Positions 12,153-22,318 of a stretch of DNA of 64,000 nucleotides are shown here, piece after piece. Each line of letters opens with the position of its first letter. The stretch's first letter is position 1. The position numbers were made by a program, and so were the translations under genes. The notes under the pieces are model-generated. The model was given only the letters and a program-made list of their open reading frames with translations. It was not told the origin of the DNA and made no database searches. The DNA lies in assembly GCA_000733355.1 (NCBI GenBank), contig JNVV01000042.1:175192-239191 (forward strand), given 5' to 3'. The stretch is from Falciphora oryzae. Its lineage: Eukaryota > Ascomycota > Sordariomycetes > Magnaporthales > Magnaporthaceae.

Positions 12153-14171
12153 GGGGCTCGGTGCGGCTGCTGGGGTTGTGATGAAAAGGGGCTGTGCATA
12201 TAGAAGATAGAGGACGGGGAAGTAGATGAAGGAATAATGAGAAACGATATGCCTTCTAACAAATTAACGTGAAAAAATATGAACTCATGGCCTCATGACG
12301 GGAGCTCAGCCACCCGTATCAGGTGTGGCGGTCTTGGTCGTGGTCCTGGCCGGTCGGGTGTGCTGCAGCGCGCGAGAGCCACAGCTACCGAGGGCGAATG
12401 ACAAGGCTCCCACGGCGATGGAGGGCATCACGACCACGACGATCCCCCGTCGAATCAGATGGCATGCAGGCACGAACCCAGCCACGTGCGGACGCCATCG
12501 GATATGCTTGTCTGAGACACTTGCCTACACTTCCCGCTGGCACTTGCGACGCGTTGACCGAGTTAGATCTCTGTTATTCTTCTGTGGGTCTGGTTTGTTT
12601 GTCTGCTGGGCAAAAAACAGACGGAGCCTTGGCCTGGCTGAATATGCGGGCACGCATTGATGCACAAGTATGTTTTCCGGCCCCATTGCAGGAGAAGAAA
12701 AAATGAAGAGCAGAGCGGAGAAATACCGCAAAAGCCAATGGGGCGGCCGGCCAGAAGGAATCGATTGACTAGGATTCTTGGCTCGTAAGGAGCACTCGAT
12801 CTAATGCAAGATGCACGGTGAGGTCAGCGCGAGGGGAAGTGCCGGTGTCCTGGCAATGGGCCCCGGCGGTCCAGCCTAAATGGATGCGGAAGTCGCACAA
12901 TCACACCCACTCTCCAATGATGTCACGAGTCGTCCCCTGCCGCGCCCGTCGTCGCGGGGCTCTTTGCTCGGTCGACTTTGGCGCGACCGCGCCTGGAGAG
13001 AAGGAGGAGAGAGCATTACAGAGTAAGTGGAAAAGAACGGAAAGCGATCGAACAGGGATCCATGATGGATGGCGGGCAAGGAAGCCGCTGCTCTCACATG
13101 CTTCGTCGCAACGGGGGGAGCCTGGAGTCATTGGACCCCACCCATGACCCCTCGGGTTATTGCGGGGAAGCTGTTGTTAGGTGACCAAAGTGAGGTGGAC
13201 GACGAAGCTGGGCCTGCCCGGGACATTGCCGTTCCATACAAACTGGCAGCAGTTCGTATGTTCCTTGGTGCCGTTCCCAGCGCCCGGTCACATTCCACAA
13301 AGTTCCATCACCTCAACCCCGGCCTCCTCCCGAGGCAAGTCGTCCGTGGCGTGGGGCGTGGTGAGGGCGGCGCGGCCGCCAGCAAAAAAGAGGAAACGGC
13401 GTGCCAAAATGTGTGATGTAGAATATGATACATGCTACTCTCGAGCCGACTGTCTCAAACAAGGCTCCTGCAGCCTGCTCCGAGCCGTTCGCTGTTGCAT
13501 CGCGCTAAAAACCACACACGACGGGAGCCGCTCGTTTGGGCTAGGCAAGCGGCTTGGTCAAATCGCCCTGTCTGTCCTCCTCTGTCCCCCTTGCTTACCC
13601 ATCCAGACTCCTTCGTCTGTTCCTGCTGTGCTGTCCCTCAAAACCTCCGTCGCCCCATCGTCACGCAGGTCCCTGCAACGTGGCGCCGTCCTCTGCGGTT
13701 TATCATTTGTGCTCTTGGGGTTTTTTTTCTTCTCTGTCTGCATAAGAAAAAGCCCGCAACCCGACCCGAGAGGCAGGACTCCGCCTGCGTGTCACCCCAC
13801 CTGCAGCACACACACACCACGCAGCACCAGACCCAATCTGTTGCCCGCACGCACCTTCCGACCCTTCAGCAGCTTCCAAGCCGTCTTGATCGCAAGCCAG
13901 CCCACGCAACACATCCTTGTCTGCAATCGCTGATCGCCCGATCCAAAAAGGAACCTGACAACTCTCTCGCCTCCGCGCCGACAGCTGTCTGGCGTATTCT
14001 TGCCCAAAGGGACAGCAATCCAACCGGCACTGGCGTCGCCAACACATTCCGAACAAAGATCTACAAAACCGTGCATCTTGCCCGATCCTGCTCGGAGAGA
14101 AGCACCGGTGTTTTGTGGGACAATCAGCTTTCTTTTCGGCCGGTGTACGTCTTCCAGCCAAATCATCAACC
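12153..14171. other. Intergenic region, about 2.0 kb
   Basis: 3' flank of the LVIVD-type gene and a long pyrimidine-rich leader before the phosphatase-inhibitor gene (CT-rich tracts about 13,560-13,900), typical of fungal promoters/5'UTRs. The long open frames across 13,180-14,290 have no domain features and are rejected. Confidence 0.5.
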
Positions 14172-15175
14172 ATGGCCACTGCCGTTAGCTCTAGCCCAAT
14201 CCCGCATTCGCCTCCCCGCGCCGGGGAGGTTAAGCCGCCAAAGGGTACGTGCGACATATACTCTCCCCTCTTCGTCCTCAATGCCATGAGCATCTCTCGG
14301 CGCTCGGGCTGCGGAGCCTGTACAACCAGCTGCGGCAGCGCGCCTCCGCTACAGAAAAAGGAAGCTAACCAAAGACCGCCTCGGCGAACACTACAGGCAT
14401 CCTCAAGAACTCCTTCCAGCGCTCGCCGCCCGTCTCGCCAGGGGCAGCGGAGCAGCCCAACAGCGGCGCAGACGCGCACGAGCCTCCCGAGAGCCCGCGC
14501 ATGACGGACAAGGAGCTCACGATACACAACACCCAGTTCAACGCCGGCCACCGACGCTCGTCGTCGGCCGCCCGGCCCGGCGCCGCCTCGCGTAGGCAGT
14601 CGAGCCGGACGCCGTCGCACCAGGGCGAGGACGAGGAGGAGTCCAACATGCGGCTCAAGTGGGACGAGGCCAACCTGTACCTCACGGAGCAGGACCGCAC
14701 CAGCACCATGAAGATCGACGAGCCCAAGACGCCCTACGCCAAGCACTACGACCCGGCCGAGGACCCCAGCGACGACGAGGACGTGGACATGGGCGGCGGC
14801 GACAGCAATAGCAGCAGCGCCAAGCGCCAGACGGGCGGCTCCTCGGACGAGATCCCCGGCCTGTCGCTCGGCGAGCCCGAGGAGGCGGTGCCCGAGGAGT
14901 TTGTGCGCGAGTCGTCGCCCCGCCAGCGGGCCGTGCATGTCGACGAGTCCGGGAGCGGGCACGACAATGACGACGAGGAGCTGGCCGGGCTGAGCCCCGA
15001 GGAGCGCGAGAAGCACCGCCGCTTCAACCAGCTGCGCAAGAAGCACTACGAGATGAAGGACGTCGCCCAGCTGCTCGGCCACCCGGAGGACCTTGACGAC
15101 ATGGCCGACGATGACGACGAGGACGAGTCGGCCGCCCCACCAGTTCCGCCCATGCCTAATGGGCGTGTTGCGTAA
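14172..15175 (+). CDS. glc8: Protein phosphatase inhibitor 2 (IPP-2/Glc8 family)
   Basis: Predicted cytosolic/nuclear modulator of type-1 protein phosphatase (PP1). Exons 14172-14244 and 14397-15175; 852 nt, 283 aa. Splicing creates KGILKN at residues about 24-29, matching the conserved KGILK PP1-docking motif of inhibitor-2 proteins. The second conserved block is also present: [27 protein letters not shown], with the PKTPY phosphorylation site recognised by GSK-3-type kinases in the family, then [14 protein letters not shown]. Near the C-terminus [15 protein letters not shown] matches the helix that covers the PP1 active site. Acidic linkers and an acidic tail (DDDDEDE) are usual for this intrinsically disordered family. 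The intron falls within the KGILK motif, so unspliced reading hides the key signature. Neighbours are unrelated housekeeping genes. Confidence 0.92.
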
Positions 15176-15776
15176 GGGGAGCCATCTCGCGTGTCCTTTC
15201 GATCATCGTGATCGAGACGATCATCATCTTGTTTCTTGCTTTTGACTCAGTTCTGGATGTTATTCTTATGCTGCACGTCCGCCTGGTTTTGGTGGTGGGT
15301 CTTTTGGGAGGATGGTTGTGATTCTCATTTTCGAGACTCGGAGTTTCTTCATTCTTAGGTCTTCTCTTGACTTTTTGACGCATCGCCTAGACTTGATGGG
15401 CGGGAAGGGAATCGCTGCTGCACAGAATTTTGTGACTTTGAGGGAACGGGAGCAACTGAGGAGTTAGTTTTATTTCCTCTCCTTTCTTTTTGTCGATCGG
15501 GATATCCATTCTTGTCACCCTCAATTCTCATGGGGGGATTTGACACCCTACAAACTTCGTTACCATGCTCCCTTTCCAAGGAGGCTGTTGTCCCTTCCAA
15601 GGGACAGGCATCACTTTGCCACGACATTGATCATTGCATTTTCATACCCGTCCACAGCCAGAACTATCCAATTTAACGGAGGTCTTGGGAAAACGCGGCA
15701 TCAGTAGTGTTTATACACACAAGAACCTGCCTGGACGCGACAACGAATTCGATTCATCTCAGACTCGCGAGCCCCT
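15176..15776. other. Convergent 3' intergenic region
   Basis: Lies between the stop codons of the phosphatase-inhibitor gene and LCL2. T-rich stretches fit 3'UTRs and polyadenylation signals on both strands. I see no gene. Confidence 0.5.
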
Positions 15777-16360
15777 TCACAGCAACCCTTTCCTTGCAAG
15801 CTCGACCTTCCTCGCGGCCTCGCCCGCCTTGAACCCTCCGCGGGAGACACAAATCCGTTGGCCGTCGGCCAGCTCAAACTTGTCTTCGTGGTCGGGAAAC
15901 TGGCACGGGCAGTGGTGGGGGAAGTGCACGCAGGCTGTACAACAAAGTGATGTCCGTTAGCATGTGATGATCGATGTCGGCCAGACGGCCACGAGGCTGC
16001 CACGTCTCTCGTTATTTCGGGGCCATGTAACCAGCATGCATGGCAGGGAGACCTGCAGCTGGGAGGCGCCATGCTCCAGCCTCGGATTTGATCCAAGCAG
16101 GAAGGAAAGAAAAGAGACGAACCGAGTGTGTCAGGGCAGAGGTAGTTGCTGCACTGGGCCGCGTCAACGTTGCCGCGGTACCAGGACGAGTCGCTCGGGA
16201 CGTTCTGCTGCTGCTGCTGCTGCTGATGCTGGTGGTGCTGGTGTCCGCCGCCGCCGCCGCCGCCTCCGCCGAACATCTGGTCGAAGAAGCCGCCGAACTG
16301 CGCGCTCACCGTGCCTATGAGGGCGAGGAGGATGAGCTGCGCGAGCGCGTGGGATCGCAT
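15777..16360 (-). CDS. LCL2: Long chronological lifespan protein 2 (LCL2 family)
   Basis: Small secretory-pathway protein; yeast LCL2 is linked to ER-associated degradation, and the family is widespread in filamentous fungi. Exons 16123-16360 and 15777-15934 (minus strand); 396 nt, 131 aa. A signal peptide (residues 1 to about 22, ending TVSAQ) is followed by FFDQMFG, a Gly run, a Gln/His-rich repeat, and the conserved NVPSDSSWY. The Cys-containing core then reads [27 protein letters not shown] and [11 protein letters not shown]. The C-terminal helix is [17 protein letters not shown]. The donor is the less common GTTCGT but restores the family's DTLACVHF junction. Start at 16360 preferred; an in-frame ATG at 16375 would add five residues. 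Divergent from the bL27m gene with 366 bp between start codons. Confidence 0.93.
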
Positions 16361-16726
16361 TTTTGTGGCCGGCACGGTGAACCGTCGGGCTCGTCAGGAA
16401 CGAGAAGTGCACGAGCAAACGGGTGTTTTCGTGGTGGGATGTTCTGCGGCGTTTTCTGGTAAGGCGACGCCCGCTGCCGCATATCCAATTGACGGGAATT
16501 GATGATGCCTTGCTGTCCCTTGGGTGGCTTATCGTTATCGCAGCTTGGTGACTCAGCAGCAAATCTTCGCACCGGACCCCCCTGTCTTTGTGAGGCCATT
16601 CTCGAAGGGCCGTGAGAAGACGCCAAAAAAAGCCCCAAGAGTTTCCGGTCAATTGACGTCGCTGGAAGCACCACGGGGCTTCCTCCGACAGCCCCCACGA
16701 CCGACACGCACACCGCGACCTCCCCG
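16361..16726. promoter_or_regulatory. Bidirectional promoter between LCL2 and bL27m
   Basis: 366 bp separate the two divergent start codons, so both core promoters must lie here. I cannot point to specific factor sites with confidence. Confidence 0.5.
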
Positions 16727-17867
16727 ATGAGGATAGTACCGCTGCAGCAGGCCCTGAGGGCGGCGGTGGCCCCGGGCTGCCTGACGGCGGCGGCGGGCTT
16801 CACATTCGCCAGGGCGCACCGAAGGCCAGACCTGCTGAGCAGCAGCAGCGCGGTGGCACCGCTGGGCCCCGGCCATGGGGGCAAGCTCATCGAGGGTCGG
16901 CGTAACGCGGCCGTCAAGTCGCAGGGCGCCTACAGGATCCCGAACAAGAAGACGATAGCGAAGAAGATGGGCGCCAAGAGGAGCGGTGGTATGTTGCTGC
17001 TTTTCCGGGCTGTGTGATGGAACAGAGGAGGAAGGAGACCAAAGCAAAGACTGGAAAGTTAATCCGAGCCTTTTTTTTTTTTTTTCTATGCCGCTCCCTC
17101 CAGACCAGTTCGTCATCCCGGGCAACATCATCTACAAGCAGCGCGGCACCATCTGGCACCCGGGCGAGAACACCATCATGGGGCGGGACCACACGATCCA
17201 CGCGGCCGTCACGGGCTACGTCAAGTACTACCGCGACCCGGCCCAGCACCCGACGCGCCAGTACATCGGCGTCGCCTTTGAGCGCGACGACGTGCTCCCC
17301 TACCCGGCCCACGGCGTGCGGCGCCGCAAGCTCGGCATGGTGGCCGTGGCCCGCCGGGACCCCAAGCCCTTACCCGAGCTCAGCGCCAGCGGCCTCCCCA
17401 CCCGGATCGTGCGCAAGGAAGGGAAGACGCCCCGGACGACGGTCGACGGGGACGGCAACGTGGTGGCCCGAAAGAAGTTCAAGAAGGCACGCGCGCGGGT
17501 GCTGCACGAGATCGCGATCCGGCGCGACAACAGGGTGCTGCTGCTGCAGAAGGACTACAGCTACCGCGAGTCCAACGCGGCCATCGGCAGGCTGATGGGG
17601 CGGCACAAGGGCAAGACGCCCGGGACGGTCAGGGTCGGGTCCGTCAAGGGCGCGTATAGGGCGCGCCGCAGGGCCAAGGCGGAGGAGGCGCGCCTGCTCA
17701 AGGAGGCGCGCGAGCAGGAGGCAGCCTTGCGCAAGAAGGAGGCCGAGAAGGCGGCGGCAAAGAAGGCGGCCACGGCGAAGAAGGCGGCGGATGCGGCGGC
17801 GAAGGCCAAGGCTAAGGTGGATGCGGCCAAGGCGAAGGAGGCGGCGGCTCCCAAGGTTGAGACATGA
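16727..17867 (+). CDS. MRP7: Mitochondrial large-subunit ribosomal protein bL27m
   Basis: Structural protein of the mitochondrial 54S subunit; bL27 family members reach toward the peptidyl-transferase centre. Exons 16727-16988 and 17104-17867; 1026 nt, 341 aa. The N-terminus is basic and amphipathic, consistent with a mitochondrial presequence. KKMGAKRSG joins across the intron to [20 protein letters not shown] and [14 protein letters not shown], the bL27 signature. A long fungal-type C-terminal extension follows, ending in an Ala/Lys-rich predicted helix or coiled coil (residues about 280-340). The 115-nt intron holds a poly-T run before a CCTCCAG acceptor. Bacterial bL27 is about 85 aa; the extension is normal for fungal MRP7. 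Confidence 0.94.
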
Positions 17868-18464
17868 GGGCCGTTTCTCTCCCGAGGCTGGGGGAAGAGT
17901 GGTGGGAGGCAGCTTGTGCTGACTTGGGTGTAGATATCTCGTCTCGCCTTTGGCTATGTACGATGTGAATATATACACACTGCATAAAAGCTGGCTGCTG
18001 CGTGGTATCCTTCGGCCCTTCCCTCGTGGCTTTGCAGCTGATTTCCTGACTTTCTGGCAGGCAGCTGAGAATTTCCGCTCATCGCCTGCTCCAGAGGACC
18101 CACTCGGAAGCTTTGAAGCCCTTCGTTCTTGGATTTTAGAGATATAATAGAACGAACGTGGTTTCCAGAAACACCACAACCTTCTCTCTCGACTCTGACA
18201 GGCCACCTATCATCTTCGCCAACCACCACACCACACCACAAGGCATAGCACCTTTCTCCTCCAGAATAAATTCGCAGTTGAAGCTGTTCAATCATCGTTT
18301 CCCCAACTGCCGTCAAAGTTGCGGCGCCTGACTGCCTGTCCCATCACACCGAGCAGAGCTTTTGCGGAAGAGTCGCGAAGGTCGACCAAGTTGGTCACTT
18401 CCAGGACTCTCAGCACACTCTCACCTTCAAATCACAACCAAAATACCTGGAAGCCGCCGCAAAG
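17868..18464. other. Intergenic region, about 0.6 kb
   Basis: 3' flank of bL27m followed by the promoter/leader of the Gag-like gene, including CACCACACCA-type low complexity near 18,220. I see no gene. Confidence 0.5.
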
Positions 18465-19037
18465 ATGTCGCTTGTGCTGAGACAGCCGTCCAGTCTTGGG
18501 TTGGATTCCCGGCTGCCGCTCCTCGTCGGCCCTTCCAGTCACGAGAACTGGAAGTCGTGCGTCCTGGACGAGCTACGAGAGCGGGACATTCTGGACGTCC
18601 TCGAGGACGATGCACCGAACTGGGACCCCGACAGGGACTGGGACGACGAGAAACAAGAGCTCTGGGCCTGGATGCGGCGCTCGATCCACCCTCGGGCCAA
18701 ACAGCTTCTCACGCACTATGGCTGGGACGCTAAAGAGGACGCCCTGGCGAAGAACCCTGGAAAGCTCTGGGACGCTATTGAGGATTGTCTGGGCGAAGGA
18801 TCCAGAGCCAAGATCAACGAGGCACTCAACAGCTTCCTCCTACTCTCGGCAAGCTCCTTCGATGGCAGCGTCGAGCGCTACGTGGGCCGGTGGCACAAGA
18901 GGGTCAAGCTCCTCCGCCTCTGGGAAATCCGTCTGGACAATCGGGTTCTCCAGCACAATCTCGCCGAGAACATCCGGCGCATGCGCCAGAACTCGGAAGA
19001 AGACCAACACACCATCGAGTATGACGACTATGAGTAG
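18465..19037 (+). CDS. Stand-alone copia-Gag-like protein (UBN2-style)
   Basis: Single-exon gene of 190 aa. The layout resembles the N-terminal half of copia-type Gag: GPSSHENWKSCVLDELRERDIL corresponds to the usual 'G.ENW..W...L...L' opening, then acidic DDAPNWDPDRDWDDEKQEL, a Trp-rich helix (LWAWMRRSIHP), AKNPGKLWDAIEDCLGEG ('A...LW..L') and a helix with RYVGRWHKRVKLLRLWEI. There is no zinc knuckle, protease, integrase or reverse transcriptase around it, and I see no LTRs. GC content and codon use look like those of the housekeeping neighbours. There are no internal stops and no RIP damage, unlike the transposons past 35,478. It may be a domesticated Gag or a conserved fungal hypothetical with a similar fold. 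The family match is by eye only, so function is unknown. Confidence 0.7.
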   Translation: MSLVLRQPSSLGLDSRLPLLVGPSSHENWKSCVLDELRERDILDVLEDDAPNWDPDRDWDDEKQELWAWMRRSIHPRAKQLLTHYGWDAKEDALAKNPGKLWDAIEDCLGEGSRAKINEALNSFLLLSASSFDGSVERYVGRWHKRVKLLRLWEIRLDNRVLQHNLAENIRRMRQNSEEDQHTIEYDDYE

Positions 19038-21388
19038 GGCGTCTCCGAGCTACTAGATCGGGCAGGTAAGCTTCTCCGAACAAGAAGCCAGGACGACATC
19101 GGGGACGCGGGCGCTGCTCGGCAGAGGCTAACGTCTTGTCTGTGCAGATCGGATGAACAATACAACGTTCATGAATTGCAAGGAGCCCGCGCCATGTGGC
19201 TCGCAGACCAAGACAACATGGAGTAACTTTTTTCGGGGGCGTTGGAGGGAAAATAGGAACGGAACACTCATCATGGGCCAGGAGCAAAAGGGGATCCCAT
19301 AGGCGTTGCATTTTTCACATTGCTTTCACGGGCGAATCTCTTACTGGCCGACCCTACCTTACTCTTGATGACATCTACGCTGCAATGAACAGCACTCCCC
19401 CAACTAACTTAGCACCACATAGTCAAGCACAAATCAGGCAAGAATCATAGTCTAAGACACGCATGGAAGCAACCAAGCAATAGAAATGCCTTTCTACATA
19501 GGTAGGAACCTTAGGTACCTACATCTACATGGGCATCCAGGGCCGCCACAGCACTTCCACGTGTCCATCCCGTCGCCGCGCGAAGAACACCACATGCAGA
19601 GATTCGCGACTGCTACTTGCCTGAGCAACCGTTGGCTTGGCGGGATAGAGATGGCCAACACCGGCGACCTGCCAAGCTCGCCTATGCCGGCTAACTAGAT
19701 GGGGGCCCTGCATCGTCGGAGCGCGGCCCCCGCGCCGCTCTGGCGCGCGCCATGGCCACCCCAAGACGGTCGCCAAGGAGGCCTCGCAGCTCGCGCGGGG
19801 GCCTCGGCGGGTGGAGGCCGGGCTTTTCTGGAAAGCTGTATTCTGTTGCGCCTTCCCGATGCTTTCGTTTCCTGCACTTTTCGACGATCCGAGAGTTGCC
19901 GTCTCGAACTCACGGACCCCGTTGGCCATGGCTGGCGGGCGACCTGCAGGCGTTTGGCTGTTCTTGGACGTCCAATCGCCGGGTTGCATTTCGGCTCGAC
20001 TAAAAGACGTTTCTGGCAGACATGTTTCCTTCCAGCTCGTTCGATTTGACGTCGCCCTCCCTTTTATCCTCTGCAGTAGCATCTCCGGGAGCGACGGGCA
20101 CGGCTTCGGGAGGAGAGCCCCGCGCCGGGGTCGCGCCACCTTCCTTCTTTGGGACCCGCAGATGCTGCCTGGGCTCCGACTCCGTTCGCAGTTAGGGCCG
20201 GCAGGTGTTGCAGGGGGTTCGTTGGTGCGGCGATGGCGGGGGGCGTTGCATGCACGTCAACGCGGGAAGGACTCGATTTCTCCAGGGCGGTCGACCTGTC
20301 AACCCCATCTCGCGCCGCCAATTTGCCGTCGAACCGGACCCCCAGACCCGGGGCCGTCAAGGCGCGAGATGGCCGACAAGGGGACACGTTCGAGCACGAG
20401 TCGAAAAAAACCGGACACTGGTTATAGAACTTTAGTTCGGTGGGTTTGAGGCTGGATTAATTACTAATTACTATCCACGTACGCAGTCGAAAAAAAAAAA
20501 GCCTCGCTCAGCACGAAAACTCAAAGGAAATAAAAGATCGAGCTACCTAAACAAGAAATGTGCCTTTCCGCTTTTGGGATGCATTTCGTAGCAACCCTCC
20601 ACGGCGCGCGAGGGGGATACTCGTGGTTCGCACAGGTTCGCATGGCGCCGTCATCTTGACAAGGTTTCCCGGGAACCCCCGCCGATACACACACACACGC
20701 ATCCATCTCGCGGCCCTGCGGACCCTGACGTCGGTACTCTGGACAGTCGTCCCCGTTGCATGCAAAGGCTCGCTCTTCCCTGGTTGCTGCAGAGGAGACA
20801 AGAAGAAGAAGAGAGAAGAAAAACCTGTTATCTGGGCTCGGATCGACACGTCCGTTTCCTCCTTGGGAAGCCTGCCCGATTGCCGCGTCCGTCCTGCCCG
20901 TCCGTTTGTCGGTCGTTACCACGGATCTCCTCACGCCGAGATCTGCCCCCCGGGAGGAAAACGATCGATTAGGGGGTGATTACACCAGCGTGGCCTGCCT
21001 TGTTGGTGCCCAGGGGTTGCAAAACTCCAAGCACAGGCTTCCCCGCTTGGATGGAAACGATGGACGGCTGTCAACCTTGACCAAGGAACACCGGGTTGGC
21101 GGAGAGAAGGGGGAAGGAGAATTACCACCTTGCGAGAGGCAACCTCTGCTTGCTTCTCCTCACCAGTTTGACCCCGTATTACGTACCAGTATGGATACGC
21201 AGTTCCCACCTTGACCCTACGTCCCGACCTCGCCAGCGTGAGCAGAGATGTCTATAAAATGATCGATCCTCGTGGCCCTTTGGCGTCCTCCTCTTCCTTC
21301 TCTTACCACCCACGGCCGACGCTTCCATTTCGCCTTCCGTCGGCACATTCGCTCTTTGGAAAACAACCACACCCGCCACATCGACAAA
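19038..21388. other. Long intergenic region, about 2.35 kb
   Basis: No supported gene. Several frames of 60-210 codons overlap on both strands with Pro/Arg/Ser-rich shadow composition. A TAGGTACCTA palindrome occurs at 19512-19521. The last 150 bp carry the core promoter of the small secreted protein. Confidence 0.5.
21252..21258 (+). promoter_or_regulatory. TATA box of the small secreted protein gene
   Basis: A canonical CTATAAA lies about 135 bp upstream of the ATG at 21389. A strong TATA box is consistent with a regulated gene. Confidence 0.5.
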
Positions 21389-21871
21389 ATGGTCTCGTTC
21401 AACCTCGTCCTCGCCCTCGCCGCCGGCGGCCTGGCCGCCGCCACCCCAATCGTCGAGTCCCGGCAGACCGATGACGATCCGCACATGAGGGAGTGCCCCA
21501 AGTGGGAGCCCCTCCAGAATGTTCCCAACGCGTGCTGCATCGACGGCAAATCTGGTGACTGGTACGGCTGCGTGAGTAAAAAAAAAATCCCGTTCCATCA
21601 GACCTCACTCTCGGCCCTGCCGCATCCAGCTACCTTTTTACTTTTCCCCTTTCCCTTTTTGTTGTTTGCTGACTTTCACTTGGACCAACCCCCACTACAG
21701 TGCAAGAGGCAGCGGTACCCGGACTGGGCCAAGATTCTCCTCTGCAACAGCGAGTGGTTCAGCACCAAGGAGAAGTTTGAAGTGTACCGAGACTGCCAGG
21801 CGGACAGGAACCCCAACGGGCCCAACTGCGCTGGAGTCCCGAAGATCAACCCGTTCCCGGACCCGAAATAA
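21389..21871 (+). CDS. Small secreted cysteine-rich protein
   Basis: 117-aa predicted secreted protein of unknown function. Exons 21389-21571 and 21701-21871. An N-terminal signal peptide (about 18 residues, FNLVLALAAGGLAAATP) precedes a mature domain with eight cysteines, including two adjacent pairs: one in NACCIDG and one made by the exon junction (GC|CK). The remaining cysteines are in RECPKW, LLCNSEW, RDCQAD and PNCAGV. Eight cysteines in about 95 residues suggest four disulfides. Small size, secretion and Cys content fit the broad class of fungal small secreted proteins (effector-like, antimicrobial or surface proteins). I do not recognise a named family and infer no specific activity. 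Confidence 0.85.
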   Translation: MVSFNLVLALAAGGLAAATPIVESRQTDDDPHMRECPKWEPLQNVPNACCIDGKSGDWYGCVSKKKIPFHQTSLSALPHPATFLLFPFPFLLFADFHLDQPPLQCKRQRYPDWAKILLCNSEWFSTKEKFEVYRDCQADRNPNGPNCAGVPKINPFPDPK

Positions 21872-22318
21872 GGCTTCTGGCTGGCGCCGTCACAAGGTGT
21901 CTAGGGCTCGTGGTTCAACTTTGGTCTGGCGTTGTCAGTGCTGTTTGCTGGCGCCTACCACGGGGTACCTACCTGGGCGCCTGCATAATTACCTAGCTGT
22001 AATAAAGAGGAACCCTGCACGGGTGGTCGGCGATAGCACCGATGACATGCTAGCTTCTTCGTAATCTGCCGTCCGGTCGAGCCAGACCCTTCATAAAGTG
22101 CGTCAAATATCAGCTGTGAAAACTCGAGAGGACCAACCGAGGTCTAGAAGAAGGTATGGAATTTACGGTGTAGCATCTAATCGAGTCTAATAGTATATAC
22201 GAGATCGAACGTCTCTTTCCAATGATTGTAACGAAATGTCGGACAAGTGTGTTCTCTCAGACCACTCAAAGCTCTTATCTGGTCTTTTCGACACCCGTAC
22301 GATAGCTTAAAGCAAGTG
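21872..22318. other. Convergent 3' intergenic region
   Basis: Lies between the stops of the small secreted protein and the hexose-type permease. AT-richer than its neighbours, as expected of 3'UTRs. I see nothing else. Confidence 0.5.

Noticed and set aside
13181..14289. Two plus-strand frames of 250-285 codons before the phosphatase-inhibitor gene
   Set aside because: Pro/Ser/Arg/Cys-rich translation of a pyrimidine-rich leader; no domain. The downstream frame overlaps the true start codon.
13703..15082. 459-codon open frame on the minus strand
   Set aside because: It is the antisense shadow of the phosphatase-inhibitor-2 gene in GC-rich DNA. It is Val/Leu/Arg-rich with no domain, and the sense strand has a clear conserved protein.
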